From contig NZ_JADQDF010000001.1 of NCBI RefSeq assembly GCF_019263585.2, forward strand, positions 2,232,001 to 2,296,000: a stretch of DNA of 64,000 nucleotides. Reading direction: 5' to 3'. Both the position numbers and the translations under genes were made by a program. The notes beneath the pieces are model-generated. The model made no database searches, was not told the DNA's origin, and was given only the letters and a program-made list of their open reading frames with translations. This stretch comes from Pseudonocardia oceani (GTDB lineage: Bacteria > Actinomycetota > Actinomycetes > Mycobacteriales > Pseudonocardiaceae). This document shows positions 16,169 through 25,813 of this stretch, one piece after another; position 1 is the stretch's first letter, and each line of letters starts with the position of its first letter.

Positions 16169-18994
16169 TCACTCGGCAAGCAGGGCGAGCAGCGCACGCA
16201 GGGGATCCTCGGCGTGCCACCCGCCGGCGCCGTCGGGCCAGACGGGGACGCGGAACCGGCCGGTGACGGGCCGCGTGACGTCGACCCGCAGCTCGTCGTG
16301 GCGGATCACCGAGCCCTCCGGGACGGCGACGCCGAGCGTGTGGCAGGCCACGACGACCTCGGCGACGTCGGTCCACGGCACGGCGCTCCCCGTCCCCTCG
16401 ACGGCGCCGGCGACGACGTCGGTGGCGAGCGGGAGGTCGAGGAGATCGGCCAGCAGTCCGGGGTCACCGCCCGCCACGAGCTCGCCCGCCGGGAGGACCG
16501 AGGCGGGCCACGGCGCATCGAGGACCACGGCGACGTCGACGGACACGACCGAGCCGTCGAGCGCCCGCACGCGCTCGGGGGCGTCGAGGTCGGCCGGGTC
16601 CACGCGCCCGGCGGCGACGGCGTCGGTCAGGGCGATGTGGGCCTCGGCCACCAGCGCGACGTCGGGGTGGCGGGCGGGGTCGGCGAGGCGGTCGAGGAGG
16701 TCGGCGGCGCCGCGGGCGTCGGCGACGGTGAGGTCGGCCCGCACGCCGACGGCCCGCCAGACGTCCTCCAGCCCGTGAGCGGCGATCGTGGCTGGGGCCA
16801 CGGTTGCCGCGCACGGGTCGTAGAGGGCCGCGATGGTCGTCGCCGTGGGCAGCCGCCAGTGGTCGGGCCGTCGTCCGTCGAGCCGCGCGTGGCGGGCCAG
16901 CCACCAGAGCGTGTAGCCCTCCCGCAGCGCCTCACGGGTCTCGCGCCCGGCGGCGAGCAGGGCGAGGGCGGCGGGCCAGGCCCCGTCGGCGACGAGGTCG
17001 AGGTCGCGCACCGCCACCAGCCGCCGCGGCGGCTCCGGCTGCGCGTCCCACCAGCGCTCCTCGTCGTCGAGGTCGTGGTCGGGACCGGTCGGCTCCTCGT
17101 CGACGACGACGGCGAACCCGTCCACCACCCCGACGGCGACGAGCGCGGCCCGGTCGGCCCACGGCGCGTCGACGACGCCGAGGGGCGGGTCGTCGCCGAG
17201 CAGCGGGGCGAGCGCGGCGTCGGGCAGCATCAGCTCGTCGGCGCGGGCCGGGAGGCCGTCGTCGGCGGGCAGCGCGAGCGCGCCGTAGCCGTCGGGGGCG
17301 CTGCCGACCCGCTCCACCAGCGCGAGCACCGCCTCCGCGAGCGGGCGGACGTCGAGCCCCGCGTCGGCGTCGTCGAGAGAGCCCTCGACGGCCGCGAGGA
17401 GCGCCGGGTGCTCCAGCAGCGCGCGGGCGTCGGCCTCCTGCGCGCCCAGACGCACGAGCAGGGGGTGCACCGCGTCGGGGTGCGCGAGGTGCAGGCCCGG
17501 CAGCGGCACGGCGAACTCGGCGCCCGCGGGCAGCAGGACGGTCGGCGGCCCGTGTGCGACGCGGCCGTCGGCGAGCGGCACGGGCAGCGCGCGCAGGTCG
17601 TCGGCCAGGCCCGGGACGACGCCCACCAGGGGCGCGAGCGCCGCGTACAGCCCGCGCCACCACGACGGCGGCCGCGACACCCCGCCGAGCCGCTCCACCA
17701 GCCCGGCCGGGGACAGCCGCTCCACCTCCAGCGCCGCGGGCGGCGGAGCCGCGGCCAGGTCGGCGAACCCGAGCAGCGCGACGACCTCCTCGGAGCCGGG
17801 GAGGTCGAGCCACCGCGCGCGGGCGGGCACCAGCTCGGAGCCGTCGGCGCCGGGCAGCCACGCCGTCGTCCGCAGGGCGTCGACGACGAGCTCGCGCAGC
17901 CGCCCGTCGAGCACGGAGCGGGGGAACCCGGGCACGGGGACGAGCGCGGCCCGCTCGGCCGGCGGGGTGGCGCGGACCAGGTCGAGGTAGGCGTCGACGG
18001 CCCCGGCCAGCACGGCGTCGGTGCCCGGACCGGTGCGCGCGCGACGCCGGTCGGGCTCCATCGGCACGGTCGCGACCAGCCGCGCGGGCAGCCCGAGGCG
18101 CTCGCCGGTGGCGGTGGGCGCGTGGAGGACCTCGTCCTCGCCCAGGGCACCGTCCTCGCCCAGGGCACCGTCGAGGGGGAGCGCCCAGGTCGCCGACCAG
18201 TCGAGGCGCCCGCGCTGCTCGGCGGCCCGGTCGGCCGGCGCGTCGAGGCGCCCGGAGCGCCGAGCGAGCCGCCAGCGCCGTCCCGCGACCACCGTCTCGG
18301 GCCCGTCGGACGAGCGGCGCAGCACCTCCCCGTCGACGGCGACCTCGTGCAGGTCGGGCAGCGCGAGCAGCAGGTCGGGGGCGTCGGCGCGGGCGCGGGC
18401 CAGCAGCGCCGCGGGATCGAGCCCGGGCCGCAGCGGCATCCGGACCTCGGTGTCGAACCCGGCCTCCGGCGTCCCGTCGACGGCCCAGACCAGGCGCAGC
18501 ACCGGCGGCTCGTCGCGCCGCGCGAGCTCGGCGGCCGCGCCCGGCAGGTCGGCGACCGCGTCCGCGGTGCGCGACGCGGAGAACGCGACACCGCCCGTCG
18601 TCGACACGACCCGCGGCGCGTCGGTGACGGCGAGGACCGCTGCGAACCCGACGCCGAACCGGCCGACCGCGTCGGCGTCGCGCTTGGCCGACGCCCGCAG
18701 CGACGCGAGCGCGGCGACCCCGGCCGCGTCCAGCGGGGCGCCGGTGTTGGCGACGCGCAGCTCACCGTCGACGAGCGACACGGCGATCCGGCCGGGGACG
18801 CCCGCCGCGCGGGCGGCGTCGGCGGCGTTCTGGGCCAGCTCGACGAACCACGCGTCGGCGTAGCCGCCCAGGCGCAGGTCCTCCTCGGCGTTCGCGTCCT
18901 CCCGGAAGCGGGTGGGCGAGGAGGCCCAGGCGTCGAGGACCGCCGCCCGGAGAGCATCGGTGCCGAAGGGGTCGGCGCCGGACGGGTCGGTCAC
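16169..18994 (-). CDS. large sacsin/Hsp90-like ATPase-domain protein
   Basis: This 941-aa protein starts with a GHKL (Hsp90-type) ATP-binding domain: [16 protein letters not shown] (N-box), [16 protein letters not shown] (G1-like) and [15 protein letters not shown] (G2). The remaining ~700 residues are Ala/Leu/Asp-rich with no motif I know. Actinobacterial proteins of this kind are annotated as sacsin N-terminal ATP-binding-like, and the adjacency to a DUF3027 gene seems conserved. The GTG overlaps the DUF3027 stop (GTGA). Probable chaperone-like or DNA-repair-like ATPase; the role is unknown. Confidence 0.75.
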   Translation of the reverse strand: MTDPSGADPFGTDALRAAVLDAWASSPTRFREDANAEEDLRLGGYADAWFVELAQNAADAARAAGVPGRIAVSLVDGELRVANTGAPLDAAGVAALASLRASAKRDADAVGRFGVGFAAVLAVTDAPRVVSTTGGVAFSASRTADAVADLPGAAAELARRDEPPVLRLVWAVDGTPEAGFDTEVRMPLRPGLDPAALLARARADAPDLLLALPDLHEVAVDGEVLRRSSDGPETVVAGRRWRLARRSGRLDAPADRAAEQRGRLDWSATWALPLDGALGEDGALGEDEVLHAPTATGERLGLPARLVATVPMEPDRRRARTGPGTDAVLAGAVDAYLDLVRATPPAERAALVPVPGFPRSVLDGRLRELVVDALRTTAWLPGADGSELVPARARWLDLPGSEEVVALLGFADLAAAPPPAALEVERLSPAGLVERLGGVSRPPSWWRGLYAALAPLVGVVPGLADDLRALPVPLADGRVAHGPPTVLLPAGAEFAVPLPGLHLAHPDAVHPLLVRLGAQEADARALLEHPALLAAVEGSLDDADAGLDVRPLAEAVLALVERVGSAPDGYGALALPADDGLPARADELMLPDAALAPLLGDDPPLGVVDAPWADRAALVAVGVVDGFAVVVDEEPTGPDHDLDDEERWWDAQPEPPRRLVAVRDLDLVADGAWPAALALLAAGRETREALREGYTLWWLARHARLDGRRPDHWRLPTATTIAALYDPCAATVAPATIAAHGLEDVWRAVGVRADLTVADARGAADLLDRLADPARHPDVALVAEAHIALTDAVAAGRVDPADLDAPERVRALDGSVVSVDVAVVLDAPWPASVLPAGELVAGGDPGLLADLLDLPLATDVVAGAVEGTGSAVPWTDVAEVVVACHTLGVAVPEGSVIRHDELRVDVTRPVTGRFRVPVWPDGAGGWHAEDPLRALLALLAE

Positions 18995-19782
18995 GAGGGC
19001 GAGGGCACCGGCTCCAGGTCGACCCCGTCGTCGTAGACGAGCTCGGCGACCGCCACCGGCGACGCCGCCGGGGCGGCGACGTCGGAGTGCGCGCCGCAGC
19101 CGAACCCGACGGCGACGACGGCGCCGTCGGCGGGCGCGTACTCGTTGCCGCACACGCCGAACGCGCCGCCCATCGACCCGGCCAGCGACAGGTAGAACCC
19201 GCAGGTGCCGCAGGAGCCGGGGGCGGCCTTCGCCATGTCGGCGCCGGGGCCGTGCGGCCCGTCGTACCAGCGGTCGGCGGCGGCGTCGCGGCCCGCGCGC
19301 GAGAGCACCTTGGTGCGGCCCAGCCCGACCTCGACCACGATCTCGCTGCCGAGCGAGCCGTCGTCGGGCCCCAGGTAGCCGGGCACGAGGCGCTCGTCGT
19401 CGTCGGGCGCGGGGAGCAGGTCGCCGACGCCCAGGTCGCCCGGGCGGATCCGCTCGTGCCACGGCACCCACGCGGGAGCGACGACGGCGTCGGGGCCGGG
19501 CAGGAGCACGACCTCGCACACGGTGATCGGGCCCTCGTCGGGCTCGCCCTCCGGCCCGGAGGCGACGGTGACCGACCAGCGCCAGCCCCGGTAGCCGCCG
19601 TGCTCGGCGGCGAAGTAGTGGGTGAGCGTGCCCGGGTCCTCGACGACGGCCTCGAGGTGCTCGCCGACGGCGTTCTCGGCGCTCGCGCGGCCCAGGTCGG
19701 CGGTGGCGTCCTCGACGGCGGCGGCCCTGGCGAGCTCGACGGCGTGAACGAGCCGGGCGGGAGTGGTGGGTTCGGCGCTCAC
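18991..19782 (-). CDS. DUF3027 protein
   Basis: This 263-aa protein has the DUF3027 pattern: GYRGWRWSVTVA, CEVVLLPGPDAVVAPAWVPWHERIRPGDLGVGDLLP and a C-terminal pair of cysteine motifs (GSCGTCGFYLSLAGSMGGAFGVCGNEYAPADG...GCGAHS) suggesting metal binding. The start GTG at 19782 gives a family-like N-terminus (SAEPTTPARLVHAVELAR). It lies upstream of and overlaps the sacsin-like ATPase gene. Function unknown. Confidence 0.85.
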   Translation of the reverse strand: MSAEPTTPARLVHAVELARAAAVEDATADLGRASAENAVGEHLEAVVEDPGTLTHYFAAEHGGYRGWRWSVTVASGPEGEPDEGPITVCEVVLLPGPDAVVAPAWVPWHERIRPGDLGVGDLLPAPDDDERLVPGYLGPDDGSLGSEIVVEVGLGRTKVLSRAGRDAAADRWYDGPHGPGADMAKAAPGSCGTCGFYLSLAGSMGGAFGVCGNEYAPADGAVVAVGFGCGAHSDVAAPAASPVAVAELVYDDGVDLEPVPSPS

Positions 19783-19809
19783 CGCCGTGATTGTGCCACC
19801 CTGCCGTCC

Positions 19810-20604
19810 ATGAGCCTCGGGCCGTGCACGACCCTCGGGCGCGCGCTCGTCTGCGCGGCGGTGCTGGCGATGGCGGGCTGCGCCGCGGCGTCGCCCGGGC
19901 CCGGAGCGGTGCCGGTGCTGCGGCCCGAGGTGGTCGCGGAGGTCCCGCACGACCCGACGGCCTTCACGCAGGGCTTCGAGATCGCCGACGGCGTCCTCTA
20001 CGAGGGCACCGGGCTCGTCGGCGCGTCGCAGCTGCGCGAGCTGGACCCGTCGACCGGGGCCGTCCTGCGCTCCGCGCCGCTGCCCGACGACGTGTTCGGC
20101 GAGGGCATCACCGTCGTCGGCGACCGCATCTGGCAGCTCACCTGGCAGGACGGCGTCGCCTACGAGTGGGACCGCGCGTCGCTGACGCGGATCCGCGAGG
20201 TGCCGCTCGCCGGCGAGGGCTGGGGCCTGTGCACCGGCGACGACGGGCGGCTGGTCCGCTCCGACGGCACGTCCCGCCTGCGCTTCCACGACCCGGTGAC
20301 GTTCGCCGAGACCGGGTCCGTCGACGTCGCGCAGGACGGGGTGCCGGTGTCGCAGCTCAACGAGCTCGAGTGCGTCGACGGGCAGGTGTACGCGAACGTC
20401 TGGCGGACCGACCGGATCGTGCGGGTCGACCCGGCCGACGGGCGGGTCACCGCCGTCGTCGACGCCACCGGCCTGCTCGACCCCGGACAGCGCGCCGGCA
20501 CCGACGTCCTCAACGGCATCGCCGACGCCGGCGGCGGCGAGCTGCTGCTCACGGGCAAGCTCTGGCCCACGACCTTCCGGGTGCGGCTGGTCCCCGCCGG
20601 TTGA
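19810..20604 (+). CDS. glutaminyl-peptide cyclotransferase-like lipoprotein
   Basis: This 264-aa lipoprotein (lipobox LAMAGC, C24) has the five-bladed propeller of plant/bacterial glutamine cyclotransferase, which turns N-terminal Gln into pyroglutamate. Family segments are EVPHDPTAFTQGFE, LYEGTGLVGASQLRELD, FGEGITVVGDRIWQLTWQ, LNELECVDGQVYANVWRTDRI and NGIADAGGGELLLTGKLWPTTFRV. It acts outside the cytoplasm. Its stop overlaps the next possible ATG (TGATG). Confidence 0.88.
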   Translation: MSLGPCTTLGRALVCAAVLAMAGCAAASPGPGAVPVLRPEVVAEVPHDPTAFTQGFEIADGVLYEGTGLVGASQLRELDPSTGAVLRSAPLPDDVFGEGITVVGDRIWQLTWQDGVAYEWDRASLTRIREVPLAGEGWGLCTGDDGRLVRSDGTSRLRFHDPVTFAETGSVDVAQDGVPVSQLNELECVDGQVYANVWRTDRIVRVDPADGRVTAVVDATGLLDPGQRAGTDVLNGIADAGGGELLLTGKLWPTTFRVRLVPAG

Positions 20605-22331
20605 TGCGCCGCCGGCGGCCCTCGATGCGTCAGAATGAGCGCGTGGCGCGCTCCGGGTTCTCCTTCCTCCGCCGCCGCGGCACGCCCTCCCGGCCTCCGG
20701 CGGCGGCGCCGCGCCCCACGGCGCCGTTCCCGGCCCCCGGGGCCGACCCCGCCGGCCGCTACGCGCCCCGCCGCCGCTACCCCTGGCACGACGACCCCGA
20801 CTACGACCCCGCGCTGCACCGCCGCACCCCGCCGCCGCCCCCGACGTGGTCGCCGCCGCCCGCCCCGGCGTCGCAGACCTGGGTCTCGTCCACGCCGCCG
20901 GACGCCCGCGAGGACGTGCGCTGGACCGAGGCCGGGCCGCCGCCGGTGGCCGAGGAGCCCCTGACGGAAAAGGCCGAGGCGCCGACGACGGTCCGGATGC
21001 CGCGCAAGCTCACCGTCACGCGCGTGGCCGCCCTGCGCAGCCGCCAGATCACCGGCAACGGCATCCGCGCGTTCCACCGCGCCGCCTCCGCCGACGGGGC
21101 GGACCGCTCCGGGCTCACGGCGCTCACCTACGCCACGATGATGACCTACGCCGTCGACGCCGCGGTGGCCGTCGCGCTGGCCAACACGCTGTTCTTCGCC
21201 GCCGCGAAGGCGGAGAGCGTCACCAACGTCGCGCTCTACCTGGCCATCACCGTGGCCCCGTTCGCCGTCGTCGCCCCCGTGATCGGGCCGCTGCTCGACC
21301 GCCTGCAGCGCGGCCGCCGCGCCGCGCTCGCGGTGTCGTTCGGCGGGCGCGCGGTGCTGGCCGTCGTCATGGCGCTCAACTACGACAACTGGGGCCTCTA
21401 CCCCGCCGCGCTCGGCGTGATGGTGCTGAGCAAGTCGTTCCAGGTGCTCAAGGCGGCCGTCACGCCGCGGGTGCTGCCCGCGACCATCACCCTGGCCACC
21501 ACGAACTCGCGGATCACGACGTTCGGGCTCGTCTCCGGCGGCGTGTTCGGGGGCATCGCCGCGGGCATCGCCGCGCTGTTCGGCTCGCCGGGGGCGCTGT
21601 TCTTCACCGCCGGCCTCGCCGTGGCCGGGATGCTGCTGTGCCTGCGGATCCCGCGCTGGGTGGAGTCGACGGCCGGCGAGGTGCCCGCCTCCCTGCGCAG
21701 CACCGTGCGGGGGCCGCGCCGGTCGGTCAGCCGCGGCGTCGTCGTGGCGCTGTGGGGCAACGGCTCGATGCGCGTGCTCACCGGGTTCCTCACGCTGTTC
21801 GTCGCCTTCACGGTGCGGGCCCAGGCGGGCGACGACCCGGCGCGGCAGCTGTTCCTCATCGGTATCGTGGGCGCGGCGGCCGGGATCGGGTCGTTCACCG
21901 GCAACGCCGCCGGGTCGCGCCAGCGCTTCGGCCGCGCCGACACCGTGATCGTCTCCTGCATCGCGGTGGCCGTCGCCGCGGCCGTGGTGGCGGCGGTGCT
22001 GCCGGGGATCGCGACGGCGGCGGTCGTCGCGCTGGTGGCGTCCACGTGCAGCGCCCTCGCCAAGGTCTGCCTCGACGCGGTGATCCAGCGCGACCTGCCC
22101 GAGGAGTCGCGGGCGTCGGCGTTCGGGCGCTCGGAGACGGTGCTGCAGCTGGCCTGGGTGTTCGGCGGCGCGATGGGCGTGCTGCTGCCCCACGACACCT
22201 ACGGGTTCGGGTTCGTCGTCGCGGCCGCCGTCGTGGCGCTGGGCGGCGTGCAGACCGCGCTCATCGCGCGCGGGCACAGCATCCTGCCGTTCCTGGCGCC
22301 GCGGTCGGAGCCGGCCCGCACCCGTCCGTAG
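20604..22331 (+). CDS. MFS-type transporter with long proline-rich head
   Basis: The protein is about 575 aa. About 110 Pro/Arg-rich residues precede about 12 membrane segments (from TYATMMTYAVDAAVAVALANTLF). MFS-like loops include GPLLDRLQRGRRAALAVSFGGRAVL and the central LRSTVRGPRRSVSRGVVVALWGN. A late motif, CLDAVIQRDLPEESRASAFGRSET, is typical of actinobacterial MFS proteins near DUF2771 genes. The ATG at 20604 overlaps the previous stop (TGATG); 20625 (ATG) and 20643 (GTG) are alternatives. Substrate unknown. Confidence 0.75.
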   Translation: MRRRRPSMRQNERVARSGFSFLRRRGTPSRPPAAAPRPTAPFPAPGADPAGRYAPRRRYPWHDDPDYDPALHRRTPPPPPTWSPPPAPASQTWVSSTPPDAREDVRWTEAGPPPVAEEPLTEKAEAPTTVRMPRKLTVTRVAALRSRQITGNGIRAFHRAASADGADRSGLTALTYATMMTYAVDAAVAVALANTLFFAAAKAESVTNVALYLAITVAPFAVVAPVIGPLLDRLQRGRRAALAVSFGGRAVLAVVMALNYDNWGLYPAALGVMVLSKSFQVLKAAVTPRVLPATITLATTNSRITTFGLVSGGVFGGIAAGIAALFGSPGALFFTAGLAVAGMLLCLRIPRWVESTAGEVPASLRSTVRGPRRSVSRGVVVALWGNGSMRVLTGFLTLFVAFTVRAQAGDDPARQLFLIGIVGAAAGIGSFTGNAAGSRQRFGRADTVIVSCIAVAVAAAVVAAVLPGIATAAVVALVASTCSALAKVCLDAVIQRDLPEESRASAFGRSETVLQLAWVFGGAMGVLLPHDTYGFGFVVAAAVVALGGVQTALIARGHSILPFLAPRSEPARTRP

Positions 22332-22340
22332 GGTGGGCCC

Positions 22341-22808
22341 GTGCTCCGCCGACTCGTCCCGCTGGTCCTCGCCGCCCCGCTGCTGGTCGCCTGCGGCGCC
22401 GGGGGGCCGCCGGACGTCACGTTCGCCGCGGGCGCGCAGAGCGCCGTCGCCGGGCCCACGCAGTACTGCGAGGACGACTTCGTGACCTGCACGAACGACG
22501 CCACGGCCCCCGTCACGCTGCCGGTGCCGCCGGGCACGCCGCTACTGGTCACCGTGCCGCCGGCGGTGTCGGAGACGCCGTGGCAGATCGTGTTCACCTA
22601 CCGCGACGGCGCGGGCGAGCAGGTCGACGAGCGCACCACGGTGTTCGCCCCGCAGGCGCAGGAGTCCTACGCGCTGGAGCTCCCCGCGGACGCCCGCCTG
22701 CTCACCGCGCAGGTGCAGCAGTACGGGCCGCCCCCGGAGATCGACGAGACCACCGGCGAGGTCGTGTTCCCGATCCGGTCGAGCTGGGTGCTGACCGTCG
22801 CCGGGTAG
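22341..22808 (+). CDS. DUF2771-type lipoprotein
   Basis: This 155-aa secreted lipoprotein (lipobox LLVAC, C18) resembles DUF2771: CEDDFVTCTNDATAPVTLPVPPGTPLLVTVPPAVSETPWQIVFTYRD and RSSWVLTV at the end. It starts 9 bases after the MFS stop, so both are probably one operon. Function unknown. Confidence 0.75.
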   Translation: MLRRLVPLVLAAPLLVACGAGGPPDVTFAAGAQSAVAGPTQYCEDDFVTCTNDATAPVTLPVPPGTPLLVTVPPAVSETPWQIVFTYRDGAGEQVDERTTVFAPQAQESYALELPADARLLTAQVQQYGPPPEIDETTGEVVFPIRSSWVLTVAG

Positions 22809-22811
22809 GGA

Positions 22812-23201
22812 TCAGGAGCCGTCGAGGTCGCGCGCCACCGCGCGGACGACCTCGGCCGCCAGCTTCGCCGTCTTCCGCTCGGGGTAGCGGCCGCGCCGCA
22901 GGTCGGGCTGCACCTTGGTGTCCAGCAGCCGGATCATGTCCTCGATCAGGCTGTGCAGGTCCTCGGCGGGGCGGCGCGTCGCCTCCGCCACCGACGGCGG
23001 GGAGTCCACCAGCTTCACCTGCAGCGCCTGCGGGCCGCGCCGGCCCTCCGCCATCCCGAACTCGACGCGCTGGCCCGGCTTGAGGGCCTCCACCCCGGCG
23101 GGCAGCGCCGCCTTGCGGACGTAGACGTCCTCGCCGCCGTCCTGGGCGAGGAAACCGAATCCCTTGCCGGCGTCGTACCACTTGACCCTGCCGCTCGGCA
23201 C
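22812..23201 (-). CDS. cold-shock-domain protein with C-terminal extension
   Basis: This 129-aa protein has a cold-shock domain at residues 1-60 ([34 protein letters not shown]...RVEF), binding single-stranded RNA/DNA through RNP motifs KGFGFL and DVYVR. About 65 extra residues follow ([45 protein letters not shown]), unlike the ~67-aa CspA. It converges on the DUF2771 gene with 3 bases between stops. A single-strand-binding regulator in stress is likely. Confidence 0.8.
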   Translation of the reverse strand: MPSGRVKWYDAGKGFGFLAQDGGEDVYVRKAALPAGVEALKPGQRVEFGMAEGRRGPQALQVKLVDSPPSVAEATRRPAEDLHSLIEDMIRLLDTKVQPDLRRGRYPERKTAKLAAEVVRAVARDLDGS

Positions 23202-23375
23202 CTGGTCTCACCCGTTCCTCGATCGTCGGTCCTCGTGCGCCGCGCCCTCGCGACCGCACGACGAACGCGCCCTGATGCCTGGGCCGCCTTCTGGGCCCAC
23301 CTGCCGACACCGGGACGCGTCGCACCAGCTTAGCCCGCCGGGACCGGTCCGTGCAGCGGCCGCGAGGATGCCCGG

Positions 23376-24548
23376 ATGCACCCCGACGCCGCGACGCGGC
23401 ACGAGTGGCGGCTGCTGCTCGCCGCCCGACCCGCTCTGGCCGCGCTGCTGCTGGGCGGGCGCGTGGCCGTCCCGATCCGGCGCGTGCCGCGGCTGGGCTG
23501 GGTCAGCGCCGACCCGCTGGTCGCCCGCGAGGTGCTCACCGACCACCGCTCGTTCACCCTGCTCGGCGAGGGCGGCGTCGGGCACCTGTGGGCGCAGGTG
23601 CTGGGCGACTGGGTGTACGACCTGTTCGACGGCGCCGGCCACCACGACCTGCGGTCCCGCGCGCGCGACCTGTTCACCGAGGCGACGGCCACGGCGCTGG
23701 TGCGCGGCGCGTGGTCGCAACGGTTGGAGCGGGCGCGGGAGGCGCTCGCGGCCGGGGAGGTGGTCGACGTCGCCGACCTCGCCCGCGTGCTGGTCGGGCG
23801 CATGCTCGCGTCGCTGCTCGGCCTGGGCGGCCTCGACGACGACCGCGCCCGCGCGCTGTTCGCCACCGGCGAGCGCCTGGCCGCGACGGCCCTGGGCAGC
23901 GCCGCCGACACCACGCTGACCCCGGCCGCGGTGGCCGGGGCGAAGGCGATCGTCGACGACCTCACCCGCGGCGTCCCCGACGCGTGGGCGCACGCGGGGC
24001 CGGAGACGCTGCTGGGCCGCTGCCGCGAGCTCGGCCTCGGGCTGCGGGAGACGACCGGGCTGTCGGCGCTGCTCATGGTGGCGGGCACGGAGACCGCGGC
24101 GTCGGCGATGGGGCGGACGGTCGCGCTGCTGCACGACACCGGCGCCCAGCACCGCCTGCTCGCCGACCCGGCCGCGCTGCCCGACGCCGTCCGCGAGGGC
24201 CTGCGCGTCACCACGCCCGCCCCGGTGATCGGGCGGTCGGTGCGCCGCGACGTCACGGTGGCCGGGCGGCGGCTGCGCGCCGGCGAGCGGGTCGTTCTCC
24301 TGACCTGGACGGCGAACACCGCTCCCGGCGGCTTCGACCTCGACCGCCCCTACCTGCCCGACAACCGCCAGCTCTGGTTCGGCGCGGGCCGCCACCTCTG
24401 CCTGGGCGCCCCGCTGGCCCGCGCGGAGCTGGGCGCGGCGCTGCAGACCGTCACCGCGGCCGGGCGACCCTGGACCGTGGTGCGGCGGGCGCCGGCCCGC
24501 CGCGCGCTCGTCCCGACCTACCGGGAGCTGGCCGTCCGCCACGTCTGA
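23376..24548 (+). CDS. cytochrome P450
   Basis: This 390-aa soluble bacterial P450 has the I-helix AGTETAASAM (the oxygen-binding AGxxT), the K-helix E274-G-L-R277 (ExxR) and the heme-ligand loop FGAGRHLCLG with C342. The N-terminal region is short, as in class I bacterial forms. No ferredoxin or reductase gene is adjacent. The substrate is unknown. Confidence 0.88.
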   Translation: MHPDAATRHEWRLLLAARPALAALLLGGRVAVPIRRVPRLGWVSADPLVAREVLTDHRSFTLLGEGGVGHLWAQVLGDWVYDLFDGAGHHDLRSRARDLFTEATATALVRGAWSQRLERAREALAAGEVVDVADLARVLVGRMLASLLGLGGLDDDRARALFATGERLAATALGSAADTTLTPAAVAGAKAIVDDLTRGVPDAWAHAGPETLLGRCRELGLGLRETTGLSALLMVAGTETAASAMGRTVALLHDTGAQHRLLADPAALPDAVREGLRVTTPAPVIGRSVRRDVTVAGRRLRAGERVVLLTWTANTAPGGFDLDRPYLPDNRQLWFGAGRHLCLGAPLARAELGAALQTVTAAGRPWTVVRRAPARRALVPTYRELAVRHV

Positions 24549-24657
24549 GCGCTCCGCGAGCTCCACGGGCACCCCGTTCGCGCAGGTACAGTCGGTGGTG
24601 TCCGTTACATCCGCTTCGTGGTCGGTGTCCGATCGCACGAGCTGAAGGAGACGGAGC

Positions 24658-25557
24658 GTGAACATCGCACTCGTCATCATCGCCATCGTCGTGGTCGCCG
24701 GCCTGCTGGTCGTCGGCAACAGCTTCCGACTCGTCCAGCAGTACCAGCGGGGGGTCGTCCTGCGGTTCGGCCGCCTGCTCCCCCAGGTCCGGGAACCCGG
24801 TCTCCGCATGATCATCCCGTTCGTCGACCAGATGACCAGGGTCCCGGTCCAGACGGTGGTCATGGACGTGCCGTCGCAGGGGGCCATCACCCGCGACAAC
24901 GTCACGCTCAGCGTCGACGCCGTCGTGTACTTCCGCGTCAAGGACCCGGCGAAGGCCGTGGTCAACGTGGAGAACTACCTCGGTGCCGTCTCCCAGGTCG
25001 CGCAGACGTCGCTGCGCTCGGTGATCGGCCGGGCCGACCTCGACACGATCCTGGGCGACCGGGAGAGGGTCAACAGCGAGCTGCGCGCCGTCATCGACAC
25101 CCCCACCGAGGAGTGGGGCATCACCGTCGACCGGGTCGAGGTCAAGGACGTCGCCCTGCCCGACACGATGCGGCGCTCGATGTCGCGCCAGGCGGAGGCC
25201 GAGCGCGACCGCCGCGCCCGGGTCATCGCCGCCGACGGCGAGTACCAGGCGTCGGCGAAGCTCGCGCAGGCCGCCCAGGCCATGAGCGCCACGCCCGGCG
25301 CCCTGCAGCTGCGGCTCCTGCAGACCGTCTCCGACGTGGCGGCCGAGCACGGCAACACCCTCGTCATGCCGTTCCCGATCGAGATGCTGCGCTTCTTCGA
25401 GCGCAGCGGGGTCCCGCAGGACCAGGCCACGGCCGACGCCGCGCCCGGGGACGCCGCGCCCGCCGCGCTGCGCGCCCCGGCCGACGACGTCGAGCCGTTC
25501 GACGTCGACGCGCTGCCCGACGCCCTGCCCTCCGACGGGCAGCTCTCGTCGCGCTAG
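24658..25557 (+). CDS. slipin / SPFH-domain membrane protein
   Basis: This 299-aa protein has one N-terminal membrane segment (ALVIIAIVVVAGLLVVG) and a band-7 domain: FRLVQQYQRGVVLRFGRLL, PGLRMIIPFVDQM, DVPSQGAITRDNVTLSVDAVVYFRV, SLRSVIGRADLDTILGDRE and the coiled MRRSMSRQAEAERDRRAR. It belongs to the stomatin/slipin group, organising membrane microdomains. The Ala/Asp-rich tail is variable. GTG start behind AAGGAGACGGAGC. No NfeD partner is adjacent. Confidence 0.88.
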   Translation: MNIALVIIAIVVVAGLLVVGNSFRLVQQYQRGVVLRFGRLLPQVREPGLRMIIPFVDQMTRVPVQTVVMDVPSQGAITRDNVTLSVDAVVYFRVKDPAKAVVNVENYLGAVSQVAQTSLRSVIGRADLDTILGDRERVNSELRAVIDTPTEEWGITVDRVEVKDVALPDTMRRSMSRQAEAERDRRARVIAADGEYQASAKLAQAAQAMSATPGALQLRLLQTVSDVAAEHGNTLVMPFPIEMLRFFERSGVPQDQATADAAPGDAAPAALRAPADDVEPFDVDALPDALPSDGQLSSR

Positions 25558-25578
25558 TGGCTCAGCCGCGCCGGTGAC

Positions 25579-25779
25579 TCACCACAGGTCCCTGGGCAGG
25601 TCGGCGGTCAGGTCGCCGAGCTCGCCCAGGGTCCGCGCCGCGTAGACGGCGGTCAGCCGCTCGTCGAACTCCTCGACCGTCAACCGGCCCTCGCCCAGGG
25701 CGCGCGCGATCCGGCCCGCCGCGGACTCGCGGTCGGTGTCGGACGCGCGCACCGCCCGCCGTGCGTCGTCGGGTTCCAC
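25579..25779 (-). CDS. DUF1707 / SHOCT-like small protein
   Basis: This 66-aa protein is a DUF1707 domain: RASDTDRESAAGRIARALGEGRLTVEEFDERLTAVYAARTLGELGDLTADLP. Such domains often occur alone or before membrane segments; here no membrane helix follows. GTG start. Function unknown. Confidence 0.8.
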   Translation of the reverse strand: MEPDDARRAVRASDTDRESAAGRIARALGEGRLTVEEFDERLTAVYAARTLGELGDLTADLPRDLW

Positions 25780-25813
25780 GCCCCCGAGGATAGGGCCCCG
25801 GGGGACGGGTCGG

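Noticed and set aside
16055..19036. Very long open frame on the + strand opposite the sacsin-like gene
   Set aside because: It is Arg/Gly/Val-rich, lacks any motif and mirrors the codon bias of the real minus-strand gene.
20160..22277. Long minus-strand frame opposite the MFS gene
   Set aside because: The + strand product has clear membrane segments; the minus frame is low-complexity.
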